Shown one piece after another: positions 1 to 10,825 of a stretch of 64,000 nt of DNA (positions are counted from its first letter, which is position 1; the number at the start of each line of letters is the position of its first letter). The translations under genes and the position numbers were made by a program. The DNA is from Gonocerus acuteangulatus (Eukaryota; Arthropoda; Insecta; Hemiptera; Coreidae). The notes beneath the pieces were generated by a model. The model was given only the letters and a program-made list of their open reading frames with translations, had not been told where the DNA came from and did not search any database. The stretch covers positions 95,920,760 through 95,984,759 of the forward strand of contig OX328125.1 of the NCBI GenBank assembly GCA_946811695.1. The letters run 5' to 3'.

Positions 1-59
1 TAAATATTATCACTGTTATTAATTTTTATATAAACTATTTTATAAATTATTCTACTATT

Positions 60-1431
60 TTATAAATTATGCTCCCTGCTACTCAAACGCACTGATGAAC
101 ACATAACTGAGTATACAACTAAATATAAACATAAACAGTACAGATACACTTCACAACTTTATTTACAATTTATTAAGATTTATTGTTTAATGATGTTCTT
201 ATAAATAACGTTTTAATTATTTTATCGCCTTTTAGCGTTAAACAATAAATGCAAGAGTAAATAAATTATTCAATAGGTAAATAAGGTGGTAATGTCCTTA
301 GTAGTAGATGCACCTAAACAAAAAAAAAAAAATAATAAAAAAATAAAAAAAAAGATAAAAAAAAAATAGGTAACTTTTGTGCTTCCACATCTACCGGAGT
401 TGGAATATGCTTGCATTCATTACGAAGGCTACTTGTATAAGGGTAAGAAGAGTTTTAAAGTTTCGTTCGTGGCAAATCTGTTGTGTTTTAGAATGTTAAG
501 TTCACAAAAATCTTTATGCCGTGCCTCTTGGGCTTTTTCAGATAAATCGCCTATTTCTTAAATTAATACTAGATTTACCAGACCTGAAGCGGCTATAAAT
601 GTCTATGACAAAAAATATATTGGTTACTTATAAATTTAAAGTAAAATTAAGTTCATTAAATTTAGTTTCTACTTATAGCTACAAAAGTCCCGTCCTTTAG
701 GAAAGCAAACATCCTTTAGGAAAGCAAATGTTATATATAGTAGGAATTTAGAATTGAAATTACACGACCAGTCAAAATGATTGGTCTGGTAAATGTAGTG
801 TTCACTACAGTGGAATCCACTGAGTGGAAATCACTCATTTCCACTTCACTACGAGTTCATTACTGACGAGCTGTCACTAGATCGGATCGGATAGGGACCA
901 ATGTACGTACTCACGTCGGTCACTGTCTGCCGTTGTCGGTCAAACGATATCGGATCCGGAGAAATACGTGTCCAATGTAGGTGTGGCCTTAGACGGTAGA
1001 ATCGGCTAATTAACATTCATGTAATAATAGTATAATTAATAGTCATGTTTAAATTATAGAGTCAAAACATTGATTTTGTTATAAAAAATATTTTATGAAA
1101 TCAATAGTCGTTGCACCTGCTTGTATCCGAGTTTTATTTTTGTAAATAACATGAAAAAAGTTCATTCAACGAGGATAGACAACAATGCGGGGTAATAACC
1201 CTTCGCCGTGGACAGGAAAGATATTAAAAACAACCAAAAAATTGATGATTCATCTCCAATTCTTGTAATGACCTTCCCGCAGATTTTACCCCTACAGAGT
1301 ATCTTTCCTTTTTCTGGTTTCGTCTCTGATTGCTTCAGTGATCTGTGGAGCTTTTGTATACTGGACACATGGGAATAATTCATAACTCCAGCAAGCTGTA
1401 GCCCGTACAGTTAGATGGAATAGTTCTAACC
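60..1431. other. No gene seen
   Basis: AT-rich with A runs at 319-367. At 800-860 short CACT/AGTG words form small inverted repeats. The open frames at 379 and 1162 show no family and no splice context. Confidence 0.5.
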
Positions 1432-1847
1432 GCATGCGCGACATTCTGAGGGAATATTCCCAACGGTTTCGCCATTTACATCACAATTTCAAAGTACAAC
1501 AAAAAGAAACGTGAAACACAATAAGAACTGACTGTGTCTCGTTTTGGAGCAGGAACGTTTATCAACACACAGTGCTGAGGCTAAATACAATTTAAAATAT
1601 AACGTTGCCTGTTCAAATTGATGATCTTGTTGGAGGGAAAAGATCCTACATTCCCGGGACAGAAAATTGCTGGTAATAATTCTTTCAGTTATAAACTTAT
1701 CGCTAGGAGGTTTATAACGTTTTTAGTCTTTGGCTAAGTATTGATAACATAACCATGTTTTATTGAGTTTAACGTATCGTGTTGTTCATTGAAATGCAAA
1801 TGGTGAAACTGTTGGGAATATTTCCCTGAGAATTTCGCGCTTGCGCA
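1432..1847. repeat. Palindromic foldback element of about 415 bp
   Basis: The left arm 'gcatgcgcgac', 'ctgagggaatattccca', 'acggtttcgccattta' recurs inverted in the right arm ('aaatggtgaaactgttggg' to 'gcgcttgcgc'). The spacer, about 1520-1770, is AT-rich without coding signal. Confidence 0.7.
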
Positions 1848-1931
1848 ATTTAACTTTTCCGTCTATCTGAACAGGCTATACAAAACTTTCCAAAACGTGC
1901 ATTTGACATACATTATATGGAAGCGTGTCGT

Positions 1932-1936
<5 letters not shown>

Positions 1937-1986
<50 letters not shown>
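1937..1986. repeat. (TA)n microsatellite
   Basis: Uninterrupted TA run of about 25 units, just before the 'AGCTGTTACCC' repeat. Confidence 0.95.
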
Positions 1987-1987
<1 letters not shown>

Positions 1988-2602
1988 TAGCTGTTCCCAG
2001 GCGTGCCATGCTACACCTACTTTCTGCCCATAACTCTCCCCGTATCAAGATCTACCTGTATACCCAGTTACATCAAAATCGGTCAAACGATGTGAATTTG
2101 TTTATATCTGTCAAGTAATTGAGAAAGCAGCCGGCAGAGGCCAGCACCATGGCAATTCATAAAACAGCCGACAGAGGCCAGCACCACAGCTTGTGAGTAG
2201 ATAGCTCTTATCAAAGAAAGGCCAGCGCTCCTTAGTTAGACACTGACTGTTGATTTAAAATTTAAATAAACTGCATTACATGATTATATAATGATGTAAA
2301 GTCATCAATGAGTTCGAGTTATTCTAATTATCAAGAACATCAACAAATAAATTTGAGACATTATTCAAAATGGCCGTCAGAATCTGAATGGTCCAGTGTA
2401 GCCAATATATCTTCAACAAAACGTTTGACCTTGTGACTAAATTTTGAAATTTGACTATTTTGACGTCACCTAGGAGATTTTTCGTATTAAGACCTACCTG
2501 TGTGCCAAGTTTGGTCAAAATCGGTAAAACGGTGTAGATTTGTATAAGGAACAAACAGACAAACGGACAAACAGACAGACACGCGATTTTTATTTATATA
2601 AT
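1987..2602 (+). repeat. 'AGCTGTTACCC' dispersed repeat, first tandem copy
   Basis: Starts 'tagctgttcccaggcgtgcc', includes 'ccgtatcaagatctacctgt' and 'aaaatcggtcaaacgatg', and ends 'aaacagacagacacgcg' with an AT tail. It is followed at once by a second copy, and a more diverged one lies at 23.6-24.1 kb. Possibly the 3' part of a non-LTR or rolling-circle element; no coding frame recognised. Confidence 0.7.
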
Positions 2603-2912
2603 AGCTGTTACCCAGTGTGCCATGCTACACCTACTTTCTATCTATGACTCTCCCCGTATCAAGATAAACATGTATACCCAGTTAGGTAAAAATCGGTCAA
2701 ACGGTGTGAACATGTTAATATCCGTCTTGTAATTCAGAAAGCAGCCGGCAGAGGCCGCGAGTAGATATCTCTTATCAAAGAAAGGCCAACGCTCCTTACA
2801 GCACTTGTGACTGTTGATATAAAATTGACAAGACCTACCTGTGTGCCAAGTTTGGTCAAAATCGGTCTAACGATGTAGATTTGTATAAGGAACAAACAGA
2901 CAGACACGTGAT

Positions 2913-2915
<3 letters not shown>
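2603..2915 (+). repeat. 'AGCTGTTACCC' repeat, second tandem copy
   Basis: 'tagctgttacccagtgtgcc' through 'gaacaaacagacagacacg'. It lacks about 290 bp of the middle compared with the first copy and ends in a (TA)n run. Confidence 0.7.

Positions 2916-2978
<63 letters not shown>
2916..2978. repeat. (TA)n microsatellite
   Basis: About 30 TA units at the 3' end of the second 'AGCTGTTACCC' repeat, 45 bp from the formin exon. Confidence 0.95.
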
Positions 2979-2984
<6 letters not shown>

Positions 2985-3022
2985 AACAATTTCTTTAGTA
3001 ATATGCTCTGAGTAAAACTTAC

Positions 3023-3170
3023 CCTGTTGAGTATTGCATAGAAGACATCCAAAGGAGAGTTGAGGTCCACACCTTGTCCTGGATGCTGTGACTGTGCTTC
3101 GTCGTTATCACGCTGTTCCTCAAACACGTCCAGCTGTACGGCCAAGTCTTGGCACGTTTTACTGCTCCGC
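3023..3170 (-). CDS. Internal exon of an inverted-formin (INF2/Form3-like) gene, FH3/DID region
   Basis: This is the only convincing host-gene exon. On the minus strand a pyrimidine-rich tract ending in cgcag precedes the exon and GTAAGT follows it. The exon is 148 bp, enters in phase 2 and leaves in phase 0. Its 49 codons include QLDVFEEQRDNDEA and GVDLNSPLDVFYAILNR, which match from memory the INF2 segment 'QLEAFEEAKAEDEEELL...GVDMNSHQEVFASLFHK', including the splice after the last basic residue. In the family this part belongs to the N-terminal armadillo-repeat domain that binds the C-terminal autoinhibitory segment of the actin assembly factor. Codon use and base composition are clearly richer in GC than the flanks. 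Upstream exons should lie at higher coordinates and downstream ones below 3023; I recognised none in the window, so introns are probably very long. Another formin subclass is possible. Confidence 0.85.
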
Positions 3171-3284
3171 CTGCGAAGAAAAAAACAATAAAATATTATA
3201 ATAAAAACAAAATAATGGAGAACAAAAATGTTCATAGGTAGGAACGACACAGGATTTGGGGAACAAATCAACTAAAAGCACAAA

Positions 3285-3440
3285 TATTAAATCGATGGTC
3301 ACAGAGAATAATTAGGCAACCTCAAAATGTCACATTTTCGAGGGCATCTCACTATTTTACGTGATGCCAAGGAACCCAAATACGTATAAGTCTGAAACTA
3401 TGAAGGCTGTTGGTTAGTGACTTCTCTACACTATCTATGA
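3285..3440. repeat. Dispersed repeat, partner at 32.74-32.99 kb
   Basis: 'ctattttacgtgatgccaag', 'aactatgaaggctgttggtt' and 'agtgacttctct' recur at 32810-32885. 'atcgatggtcacagagaa' recurs inverted near 32960. Confidence 0.6.
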
Positions 3441-3465
3441 GTATTAGGAGATTATCATTATTCAT

Positions 3466-3765
3466 TTCAGCCCCGTATCAGGTCACGAGGGCCTAGAGAG
3501 GCAGATACTGTAGATGTATCTGTTTCTTGATGATATGGCACACTAGGGAGATAGTGTGATCAGTAATATGCTCCGGCCGCCTGACTTTCCCCTTTGCAGG
3601 TACCATTAATTGATTAAAGGCTGAGTGAGCTTAGGGACGATCTGGGACCCCAAACCCAATCCTCGAAGATGACACAAGAAAATCTTTAGTGCGCGCTCGG
3701 GTTTTGAACCTCGGTCCTCCAGTTCATTAGTCGAAGGCTCTACCAATGAGCTAACCTTTCCCCCT
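3466..3765 (-). mobile_element. tRNA-derived SINE, family A
   Basis: Minus-strand head: an A box in GTTAGCTCATTGGTAGAG, an anticodon-arm remnant around CTAATGAA, and a B box GAGGTTCAAAACCCGAG. The body ends with a conserved 'atctgcctctctaggccctc' segment. The organisation equals the copies at 17.8 and 46.7 kb. No clear target duplication. Confidence 0.82.
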
Positions 3766-3839
3766 ATATGTATATATATAAAATTTTCTTTCAAAATATG
3801 TCTGAACATATTTATATTTTTCTTTCTTTTCTTCCGATA

Positions 3840-3905
3840 AACCTTTCGATTTAAATTATTTTAGGCCCGATATGTTTCGTGCTAGCACATCGCAACCTTC
3901 CATGG
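3840..3905 (-). repeat. Diverged Penelope-like end repeat
   Basis: On the minus strand UGUGCUAGCACGAAAC, then AUAUCGGGC, comparable to the repeat at 31.7 kb. The CUGANGA-like box is not recognisable. Confidence 0.4.
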
Positions 3906-4139
3906 GCTATCCTTCAACAAATTATTCTTTTTGTAAGTCCTCAAACATAAGTGTAACTCTGATCTCCCTTCAAAATGTATGAATCCATCCATATATAAAT
4001 GTGTTTCTTTTTACAAAAATATGCTTATTCCTTCCCCAAATAAACTGACACGTGAAAAAGTAGATAAACCTGAGTACCTCCTTGCCAGAAAATCCGGATC
4101 TCTCAGGAGGCTGGCGTAATACTGACTAGTCATGCTTGC

Positions 4140-4215
4140 TCATTAATTATTTATTTATTTAAATTTTAACGTTAACTACGTATTTTAGGACGGATTATCT
4201 ATAGGTTACCACCCT
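4140..4215 (-). mobile_element. SINE family B, tail-only fragment
   Basis: Minus-strand body/tail words 'ggtggtaacctatagataa' and 'acgttaaaatttaaataaa' match the 45.1-kb copy. The tRNA head is absent. Confidence 0.7.
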
Positions 4216-6080
4216 GCTTGCTCACTAATATATATTACTTTCCATATTTGACTATCTTTCCATTTTCGATCCTTAATAAACGGTGACTATCAAGATTTTT
4301 TTTCTCATTTACTCCCTATAAAACCGAAAATTATACGAAACTTTAAGAAATATTTTCACGACTGGTTATTAAATATTTGTAGAACGGAAATTCTTAACAC
4401 AATCCAATGGAATAAGCACCTCTGAGAACGGACGCTGATTTCATGGCGGCAAGGTCGCTCAATGTCGGCCATTGATTGATATGAAATAATATCTCCGAGT
4501 AGCAATTATCAGAAAATGCCAAGCGTTATCAGTAATTTCCTGGATCAAAATGTTTGCCTTTTTTTTAATAAATCACCGGTTCTCTAAATCGTTGATATCT
4601 AAAAATAAGGACACTGCGTAATGATAAATCAGATGAGTGGAGTTTACGTCTAGAATATTGAGTTGTAGAAATGAACAGTTTTTTGGATTTTCAATTATTT
4701 CCTCGACATCGTGTCAAGATTATGGAGCTGATAATTTCAATTGATAATCAAGAAAATCCAAAGAATTAAAAAATATCTCCTTTTTCCCCATAATACTTCA
4801 TAAGCAATTTAACAGTGATTCTATAATATTTTTCCAATAATATTTATAAAATATGCAGAAGGTTAATTAATAAATTAAAAAAAAAAATCTACCTACTAAT
4901 CCTTTTTTTTTAAATTGCTCTACCGGATTCAAGTCTATGTCTCTTCAGAGGCACTAACACAAGTAACTAAATATACAGCCTAAATACAAAAAGGCTAAGT
5001 TTCTACTATAAAGGCCCTCCTGCATATTTTGTATAAAAATAAAGAAGAAGTTGATACCTAGTTTGGCACCTAGGAAGTAGGAAAATGGAGATTTGAAAAA
5101 ATGTTTTCACATTTGTTTTCCTAGCCTTGATGTTCCACTCAACGGCTAGAAAAACATCATTCCTTTTAACATTTTGACTCCAGGTGAGAAAGCACAGTAC
5201 TCCATACGAAATTTCTCCTCCTCAGCTAAACTCACAAAATATTATCATAACCTGGAGGATAGAAATCAGCTAGCCTAGATTAAATTAATAAAATATATGG
5301 CGGATATGCGCCAGCTGATCAAGAATAGATAAATCGTATATTTAAAATTAATCAGCTGGCATATTTCCGCCATTTTGTATTCGTTCGGTTTAGACCAGTG
5401 TTAAAGAGAACCTGCTCCCCAAGTTGAATCTGCAAAATGTCTATTTTATTCAAGGATAAACTCGTGAAAAGAAGCGGGAATGTGCGATTGAGATAATGAA
5501 TTAAATATATTTTTTTATTTTAGGAATAAGTTTTAATGCTACCAAAATGTCGGCCATTTGGTCAAATGAGGCTTAGTAAAAAAAAGAACTGTTATCTCTT
5601 GAATAATGTTATTCATAATGAATTGTAAACAATGGTTTAGAAGTCATCTTAAGTGCACTTTTAGATTTATATTCACCACAGAGCGGTTAGCTGGAGGAGG
5701 TTTACCGTGTAAAGGTTGTCTATGGCGCCTGAAGATGATTCAGAGAATTCACTTTGGTGTTTGATTTATTTATGACATCGCCTTCTTGGATATCATCAAC
5801 TGCATTCGGAGTGAGCGGTCTGTTTCTTCAACTCCGTTCTATTTTTCTCAAATAATTTTTCCGCTCACAGACAATACAAAAATTCTAAACTTTTGAAGAA
5901 AGCATTCATTTCCTGACTTTCTGCTACAAAGAAATTCGCACTGAATTTCTGTCGTATGCATTGGGGAGTGTTAAAGTGACGTGACTTTTGGTATATTTGG
6001 AAAATATCGTATACACTTAGCTCTACATAGCCGAATTTATATTACAAGATATAATCCCAGCATGGCAAATATATACAGGT
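4216..6080. other. No gene seen
   Basis: AT-rich; apart from the 5.3-kb hairpin nothing is recognisable. The words 'atggcggc' and 'gtcggccat' recur near 4442, 4465 and 5549. Confidence 0.5.
5297..5373. repeat. Inverted repeat hairpin
   Basis: ATGGCGGATATGCGCCAGCT at 5297-5316 pairs with AGCTGGCATATTTCCGCCAT at 5354-5373 with a few mismatches, across a 37-base AT-rich loop. Confidence 0.8.
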
Positions 6081-6081
6081 A

Positions 6082-6615
6082 TCAGGCTGTACCGTATGAA
6101 ATATCTGTGCGATTTAATCCTTTCCCTTTTTTATTTCATTATTTACAAACATCATTGTTAATTCATATAGAATTAAAGCTCTTTTATACCTATAACTTAA
6201 TTAGTAACTTGCGTACTGTGTTGTGAGAACGATCCTCTGAGAAAAAAATAAAACTTAAATTATGACTTCATCGGAAATCCGTATTATTTTTCGTTATGAA
6301 TTTAAGCTCGGCCATAGCGCTACTGAGGCGTGTATGGACATTAACACGGCGTTCGGGGAGGGAACGGTGAATGAACGAACTGTTTACAGGTGGTTTTCCA
6401 GGTTTCGAAGTGGAAATTTGGACCTTGACAACGAGGAGCAAGGAAGGCCAAAAACCAAGCTTGACAATGACCACTTGAAAGAAAGGGTTGAAGCTTGTCC
6501 CTCAAAAAGCACTAGGGAATATGCCGAAGAACTCGGAGTAGGAGCCACGACAGTTTCAAGGCATTTGAAGGAAATCGGCAAGTCCAAAACTGACATTTCA
6601 TACGATACAGCCTGA
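6082..6615 (+). mobile_element. Internally deleted mariner transposon with intact TIRs
   Basis: Terminal inverted repeats start TCAGGCTGTAYCGTATGAAA at 6082 and end at 6615 in inverse; they agree at 20 of the first 21 positions. TA lies directly outside each end (6080-6081 and 6616-6617), the usual mariner target duplication. The element is 534 bp, against about 1.3 kb for a full mariner, because everything after the transposase DNA-binding domain up to the 3' repeat is missing. Confidence 0.92.
6262..6615 (+). CDS. Mariner transposase N-terminal DNA-binding domain only (117 aa)
   Basis: The ORF starts MTSSEIRIIFRYEFKLGHSA and has an unbroken pair of helix-turn-helix subdomains: the first ends near NERTVYRWFSRFRSG (residues 38-52), followed by the GRP(K) linker near residues 61-64, then the second with TREYAEELGVGATTVSRHL (about 84-102). 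It resembles SETMAR/Hsmar1-type mariner proteins. After GKSK (about residue 108) the expected catalytic part is gone, and the last eight codons plus the TGA stop come from the 3' terminal inverted repeat. There are no frameshifts or internal stops, so a DNA-binding-only protein could be made. It cannot transpose by itself. Whether it is expressed is unknown. Confidence 0.85.
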   Translation: MTSSEIRIIFRYEFKLGHSATEACMDINTAFGEGTVNERTVYRWFSRFRSGNLDLDNEEQGRPKTKLDNDHLKERVEACPSKSTREYAEELGVGATTVSRHLKEIGKSKTDISYDTA

Positions 6616-6659
6616 TATATCTATAATAAAATTCTATAGGATCGCTGTCTGTACATGGA

Positions 6660-7330
6660 ATATATATGGGGAAAAAATGCTATTGGGGGGCTTGTTCAAC
6701 GCAATAGCATCCAAAACGATGATTTTTAGATTTTTTGTGCGTTTATCTGTTTGTCTGTGCGCGCTAATCTCAGAAACGGCTTATCCAATTTAGCTGCGGT
6801 TTTCACTAAGTTATTGTAGTAAGCTTCATGCTTAAGTTATTGTAGTGTTTGTTTCATGCCAATTGGCATAAAAAAGTTACGCCAATGTAAAGAATCACGT
6901 CGAACATTTCATGAGCAATCGTTAACACGATATAGACCAAAGGTTTTTGTTTTTTCCTCACAAATCTTGGGATATAGTATTCCCCAAGCAAAAGATTGAA
7001 TGAGTTCGGTAAGTAGAAGAATTGGTTTCTCTGGAGGGGGGAGGGGGTTTACTCCGGACCCAAAGTAGTTATTCGCCCATACATGCCGCAGTTATTGTTG
7101 TAGTCCAACGAAATTCGGTATTCGATCTTTAGATTTGTTGTCTGTATGTCTGCTGCCTGTCTGACACTCGATACACACTAGGATTTAACAATCCCTAAGG
7201 GGTCAGCTTAGTGCTCTGTCACGTTTACCAATCCTAGCAGCTTGTATGCTTGATCCCCCATGATTATACGCCTAATATCGTGTACAGAGAAGCATTACTG
7301 TAAAATAGATTTTTTTAAACACCCATAAGA
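6660..7330 (-). repeat. Diverged repeat related to the F-element tandem units
   Basis: 'ggggggagggggtttactcc', 'ggacccaaagta' and 'gaaattcggtattcg' are inverse forms of the F tandem unit. 'gcgttaacacgatatagacc'-like words and 'tttttcctcacaaatcttgg' match the end of the F unit array in inverse. Too decayed to set ends. Confidence 0.4.
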
Positions 7331-7887
7331 CGGTTTTTATAATCCAAAAGATGTACCCAAAAATTCTGCCGTGAATTCTGCAACGCGGACACAGCTAATA
7401 TATATAGGTAATACAGTTCCTTACAAATTTCACGGAGATGGAGTTGCATTGGACTGTCATGCTAACTCCACGATTTCTTCCTAATTGTCCTTCAACAAGT
7501 CGACTATTTATAAATCACGATTGCCAACGTGACTACACTAATGTCCCATCCGAGCAACGATCATGAAGGCTGTGTACATCCTCAAGCCAGAACGACAACA
7601 AACGTTATTCGGATAATGAGCCAATATCGAAGATGATTTATTGCAGATATCCAAACGGAGTCCATGACACACTTATCCAGCTGTGCCTGGAATCCATCTA
7701 ACAGCCCTGCTCCAAATAATCCTCTGTCGGCTTACATAATATTTTTGTTTGTACACATGTTAGTCCAATGCAAGGGGTAAAGCCAGTGCATGAATTTCCT
7801 GTGCAAATGGATATTGTCGTGACTAATAATGATGGAAAATTATATTATGAGTATATTTTACATTAGTAGCTTAAAATGGGGACACAT

Positions 7888-9155
7888 TAGGAGAGGAGAA
7901 GGTGGTATTATGAGCCCCTAATTTGTTTTTCCCTTTTTTTCTAATTGCCTATGAAGTTTTTTAGAATATTCGTTCATAGCGTTAACTACAATATTTTGTG
8001 AATATACTTATAAAATAAGAACTTTTTTCGGTAGCTTTAAGTATATGAAAAAAAAAGAAGAAATTCGACGAATGTCAATTTGTTAGTAAATCTTTTCGTG
8101 CTGGTAATATGGGCCCTAAGAAAGAGAAATAAAATGACTTATTTATGACATTTTCATTTATTATTACTATTATTATTATTCAAATCTTGAAAATGCATTA
8201 CAAAGTAGAAAATAATTTATAAAGTAACTTGGAAAACGTTATTAAGGAACCATTTAATTGCTTTAATTGCTTTTTCCGTCTATTTGCAAAAATCACAAAC
8301 GTAAACATCCTTGTCACATCCAGTGCAGTCATTTTGTGCCCATATTTCGCAGATTAGGCGTTGTACCCATAGTCTTCCGAGGTTATCTGATAAAAATAGG
8401 CCCATGTTTTTCCGGGAGAAAATCAAGAACGGAGGTGCAAAGGTTCTTTCCTCTCAATCCAATTATTCGCGGGATTTTACTTCCAACAACTGATTTTCCA
8501 TTCTCATTCACATTAAACACCAATCAGCTGGATAGTTGTGTTTGGGGTACACGGCTTCCTCGATATCAACGAAATTGCTGATTGCTTCTTTATTAAATCC
8601 ATTAGCTCATGAAAACGACGTTGCAACTGCTTTCAAAACAGACAAAAAATTCTTGTCTCGATTCATGAAGTGGTCGAACCAAGCTGCCAAACTAACCCAT
8701 CTCCTGTGAATGGTTCCTCAATTCCATTTCTTTCACACAGTTGGTAAGCCAAACTGTGAACATTACAGAGCCCTTAAGTTCGGGGGCTCATATTGCAACC
8801 CTCGCCATGTTGGAATTTGAACACGCATAACGATTCATTGTTACTTGAAAAATTCCATTGTATCTACACAGAAATAATCTCTGAATTGTCCTTTAGACTA
8901 TTCAATAAGGAACTAAATGGATTTTGAATGGACATATACTGTAATTGTAAGCAAATTACTTACTTCTTAAAGGTTTTTAGATCATGAAAGCAAATAAAAC
9001 ATTTTTCCGCACAAACTATCAGCTGCAACTTAGGGAGAACGCTCCAGTAGCGAGAGCCTTTAATGAACTATCATTCCAAATTATCACCACCGAAGTGAGC
9101 CTGCTGGATGAAAAGATATTGAGGGGGCTCATAATACCACCTTTACCTCTACAGT
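7888..9155 (-). mobile_element. Degenerate pogo/Tigger-like DNA transposon
   Basis: Inverted copies of GGTGGTATTATGAGCCCC lie at about 7900-7918 and 9122-9142 and are flanked by further weaker inverted similarity (GAGGAGAAGG against GAGGTAAAGG). Between them lies a broken transposase on the minus strand. The exact ends and the TA target duplication could not be fixed. Related GGGCCC or GGGGGCTCATA fragments occur inside at about 8110 and 8782. Confidence 0.65.
8280..8760 (-). pseudogene. Broken pogo-like transposase with C-terminal zinc finger
   Basis: Reading the minus strand with frame changes, recognisable pieces follow in the usual order. First comes AAWFDHFMNRDKNFLSVLKA followed by GFNKEAISNFVDIEEAVYPK, matching the CENP-B/pogo linker before the catalytic domain. 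Then NENGKSVVGSKIPRIIGLRG stands where the family has its DETG...GKKxxG segment. The end is WAQNDCTGCDKDVYVCDFCK plus a stop at 8280, like the PHD-type finger that ends many arthropod Tigger-like transposases. The stretch from the later DDE residues to the finger is deleted, and several stops and frameshifts are present. The first catalytic D of the DET motif is N. It is not functional. Confidence 0.7.
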
Positions 9156-10269
9156 GTGGTGATTTTGGTACATACCTATACTGCTAGTATATTTCGGTCC
9201 GAACTTTGCCCAAATAGTGCGGACAGAAATAAATACCTATATATACCTATATATTTGTCCGTCGCCCTCAGATAAATGTATAGGTATTTATAAGCAGTAT
9301 AAGTTTGTCTATAGTTTGTGATCCCATTTTACGGTAATATATTTTACGGCATTCCGTTGGGCTGTAGATATTGAGTTTGTACTCATGAATGAATATTTTA
9401 AAAATATCTATCTATATAAATTTCGACTACCTTATGGCGTTTATATGAGCAAATGTATACTAGTAGCAATGTAGGAAAAAATATGTACATATTCACACAA
9501 GAGCAAACTTATAGACAGTAATAACAAAGCTGAACATCCGGCCGCCAAAAGCCACAAAACTATTACAATAGTAGAATACAAGTAAATAACAATAAAAATT
9601 AATGAATAGGTTTAGAGGCTCAAGGAAATGGCTTTCAACTATTATTGTAACAAATCCCCTTCAATTGAAACAAAGCCCATTTCAAAACACCCGGTCTTAA
9701 AGTCGTAAAAGGCCATGGTACTTTTGCTTCAAGAGGTTCAATGTACCACATGTACCTTACTGCGTTTTATCTTCAGGAGGCTTTCATATTATGGTCTCAA
9801 GCTCTAGGCTTAATAATCACAAACTATCTTACAGAGTAGGCGAGTTTCGCCATGGTACTTGGTGGAAATGGATATACATTCATAGGTAGCAAATGGTAAT
9901 AGAGGTTTCAAAAACTATATATCTGAAACAATTGGCCTTTTCCTCGACTTCGCTTTATGTATAAACCCGATATGCCTGACACCTCTAAAAGGTCTGGACC
10001 TAAAATAGTGGCTTGACTAAAGTCAACATTTGAAAAGTAGAGATCAGAGTAATTAGGTTCTCTAGAGAAATTGTATCCCACCCCCCTACAATATGTAATA
10101 AAAAATATAGTTTTTACATATGAGTACATATTTTATACGTAATAGAGTGGGGTCCACTTTTCCTTACCTATAGTAATAAATGGTGATACAATTAAGTTAG
10201 ATGAATTTGTTCAAATCATTTTCGAAGGTTTCTTGCAATTAATAAACGAAAGGAAACAAATCTAACCTA

Positions 10270-10395
10270 AAATTGTACTTGTGGCGTTTACTAATACTTG
10301 TCAGTAAAAAATAACCAGTTTTCATATTGCTACAAGTACTTAGGCGACAAGCACTAATGACAAGTACTAAGCCCATGTAAACTAGGCATAAAGCA
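10270..10395 (+). repeat. Dispersed repeat, partner at 55.6-55.9 kb
   Basis: 'acaagtacttaggcgacaag' and 'cactaatgacaagtactaag' match 55870-55905. Confidence 0.5.
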
Positions 10396-10612
10396 TGCCA
10401 AACGATCTGCCCCATAACAAGCTGAGATTCCAGCGGAGGTAAACACTATTCTGGCTTTTTCTATTTTCTTCGCCGGGAAAATAGAACGTGGGGGGGGGTA
10501 CTCAGAAGATAGTGTCGTCAGAATTACGTTCCTGCTGCTGGTGATATCTCAGAGCTAAAAAGGTGCGAAAACATAGTAGCCATCTTCATAAAATACAAAT
10601 AACAACACTGTT

Positions 10613-10825
10613 TCACAGGAGGTTCTTGTAGGTAATGAGGTAAAAACTGTTCCTTGGACGAGACAAATTCCTCCGTTTTGTTGCCGGTCCTATAGATAGT
10701 CCTGGAAGGAGGGATGTGACCGTACAGACAGGAGCTAGTGGTCTTGGCCCAGGATCAAGAATTCGGGGATCCTCCAAGGGTACCATCATAGCACCTTCAT
10801 TTTCAAGATAGTCATCACCGCCCAC
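10613..10825 (-). other. Unassigned open stretch with balanced composition
   Basis: A 70-codon minus-strand frame reads GGDDYLENEGAMMVPLED, then DPRILDPGPRPLAPVCTV, less AT-biased than its surroundings. No family was recognised and no strong splice sites were found. It could be a decayed exon or a transposon piece. Confidence 0.2.

Noticed and set aside
8267..8581. 104-codon plus-strand ORF
   Set aside because: It is antisense to the broken pogo-like transposase, whose motifs read on the minus strand.
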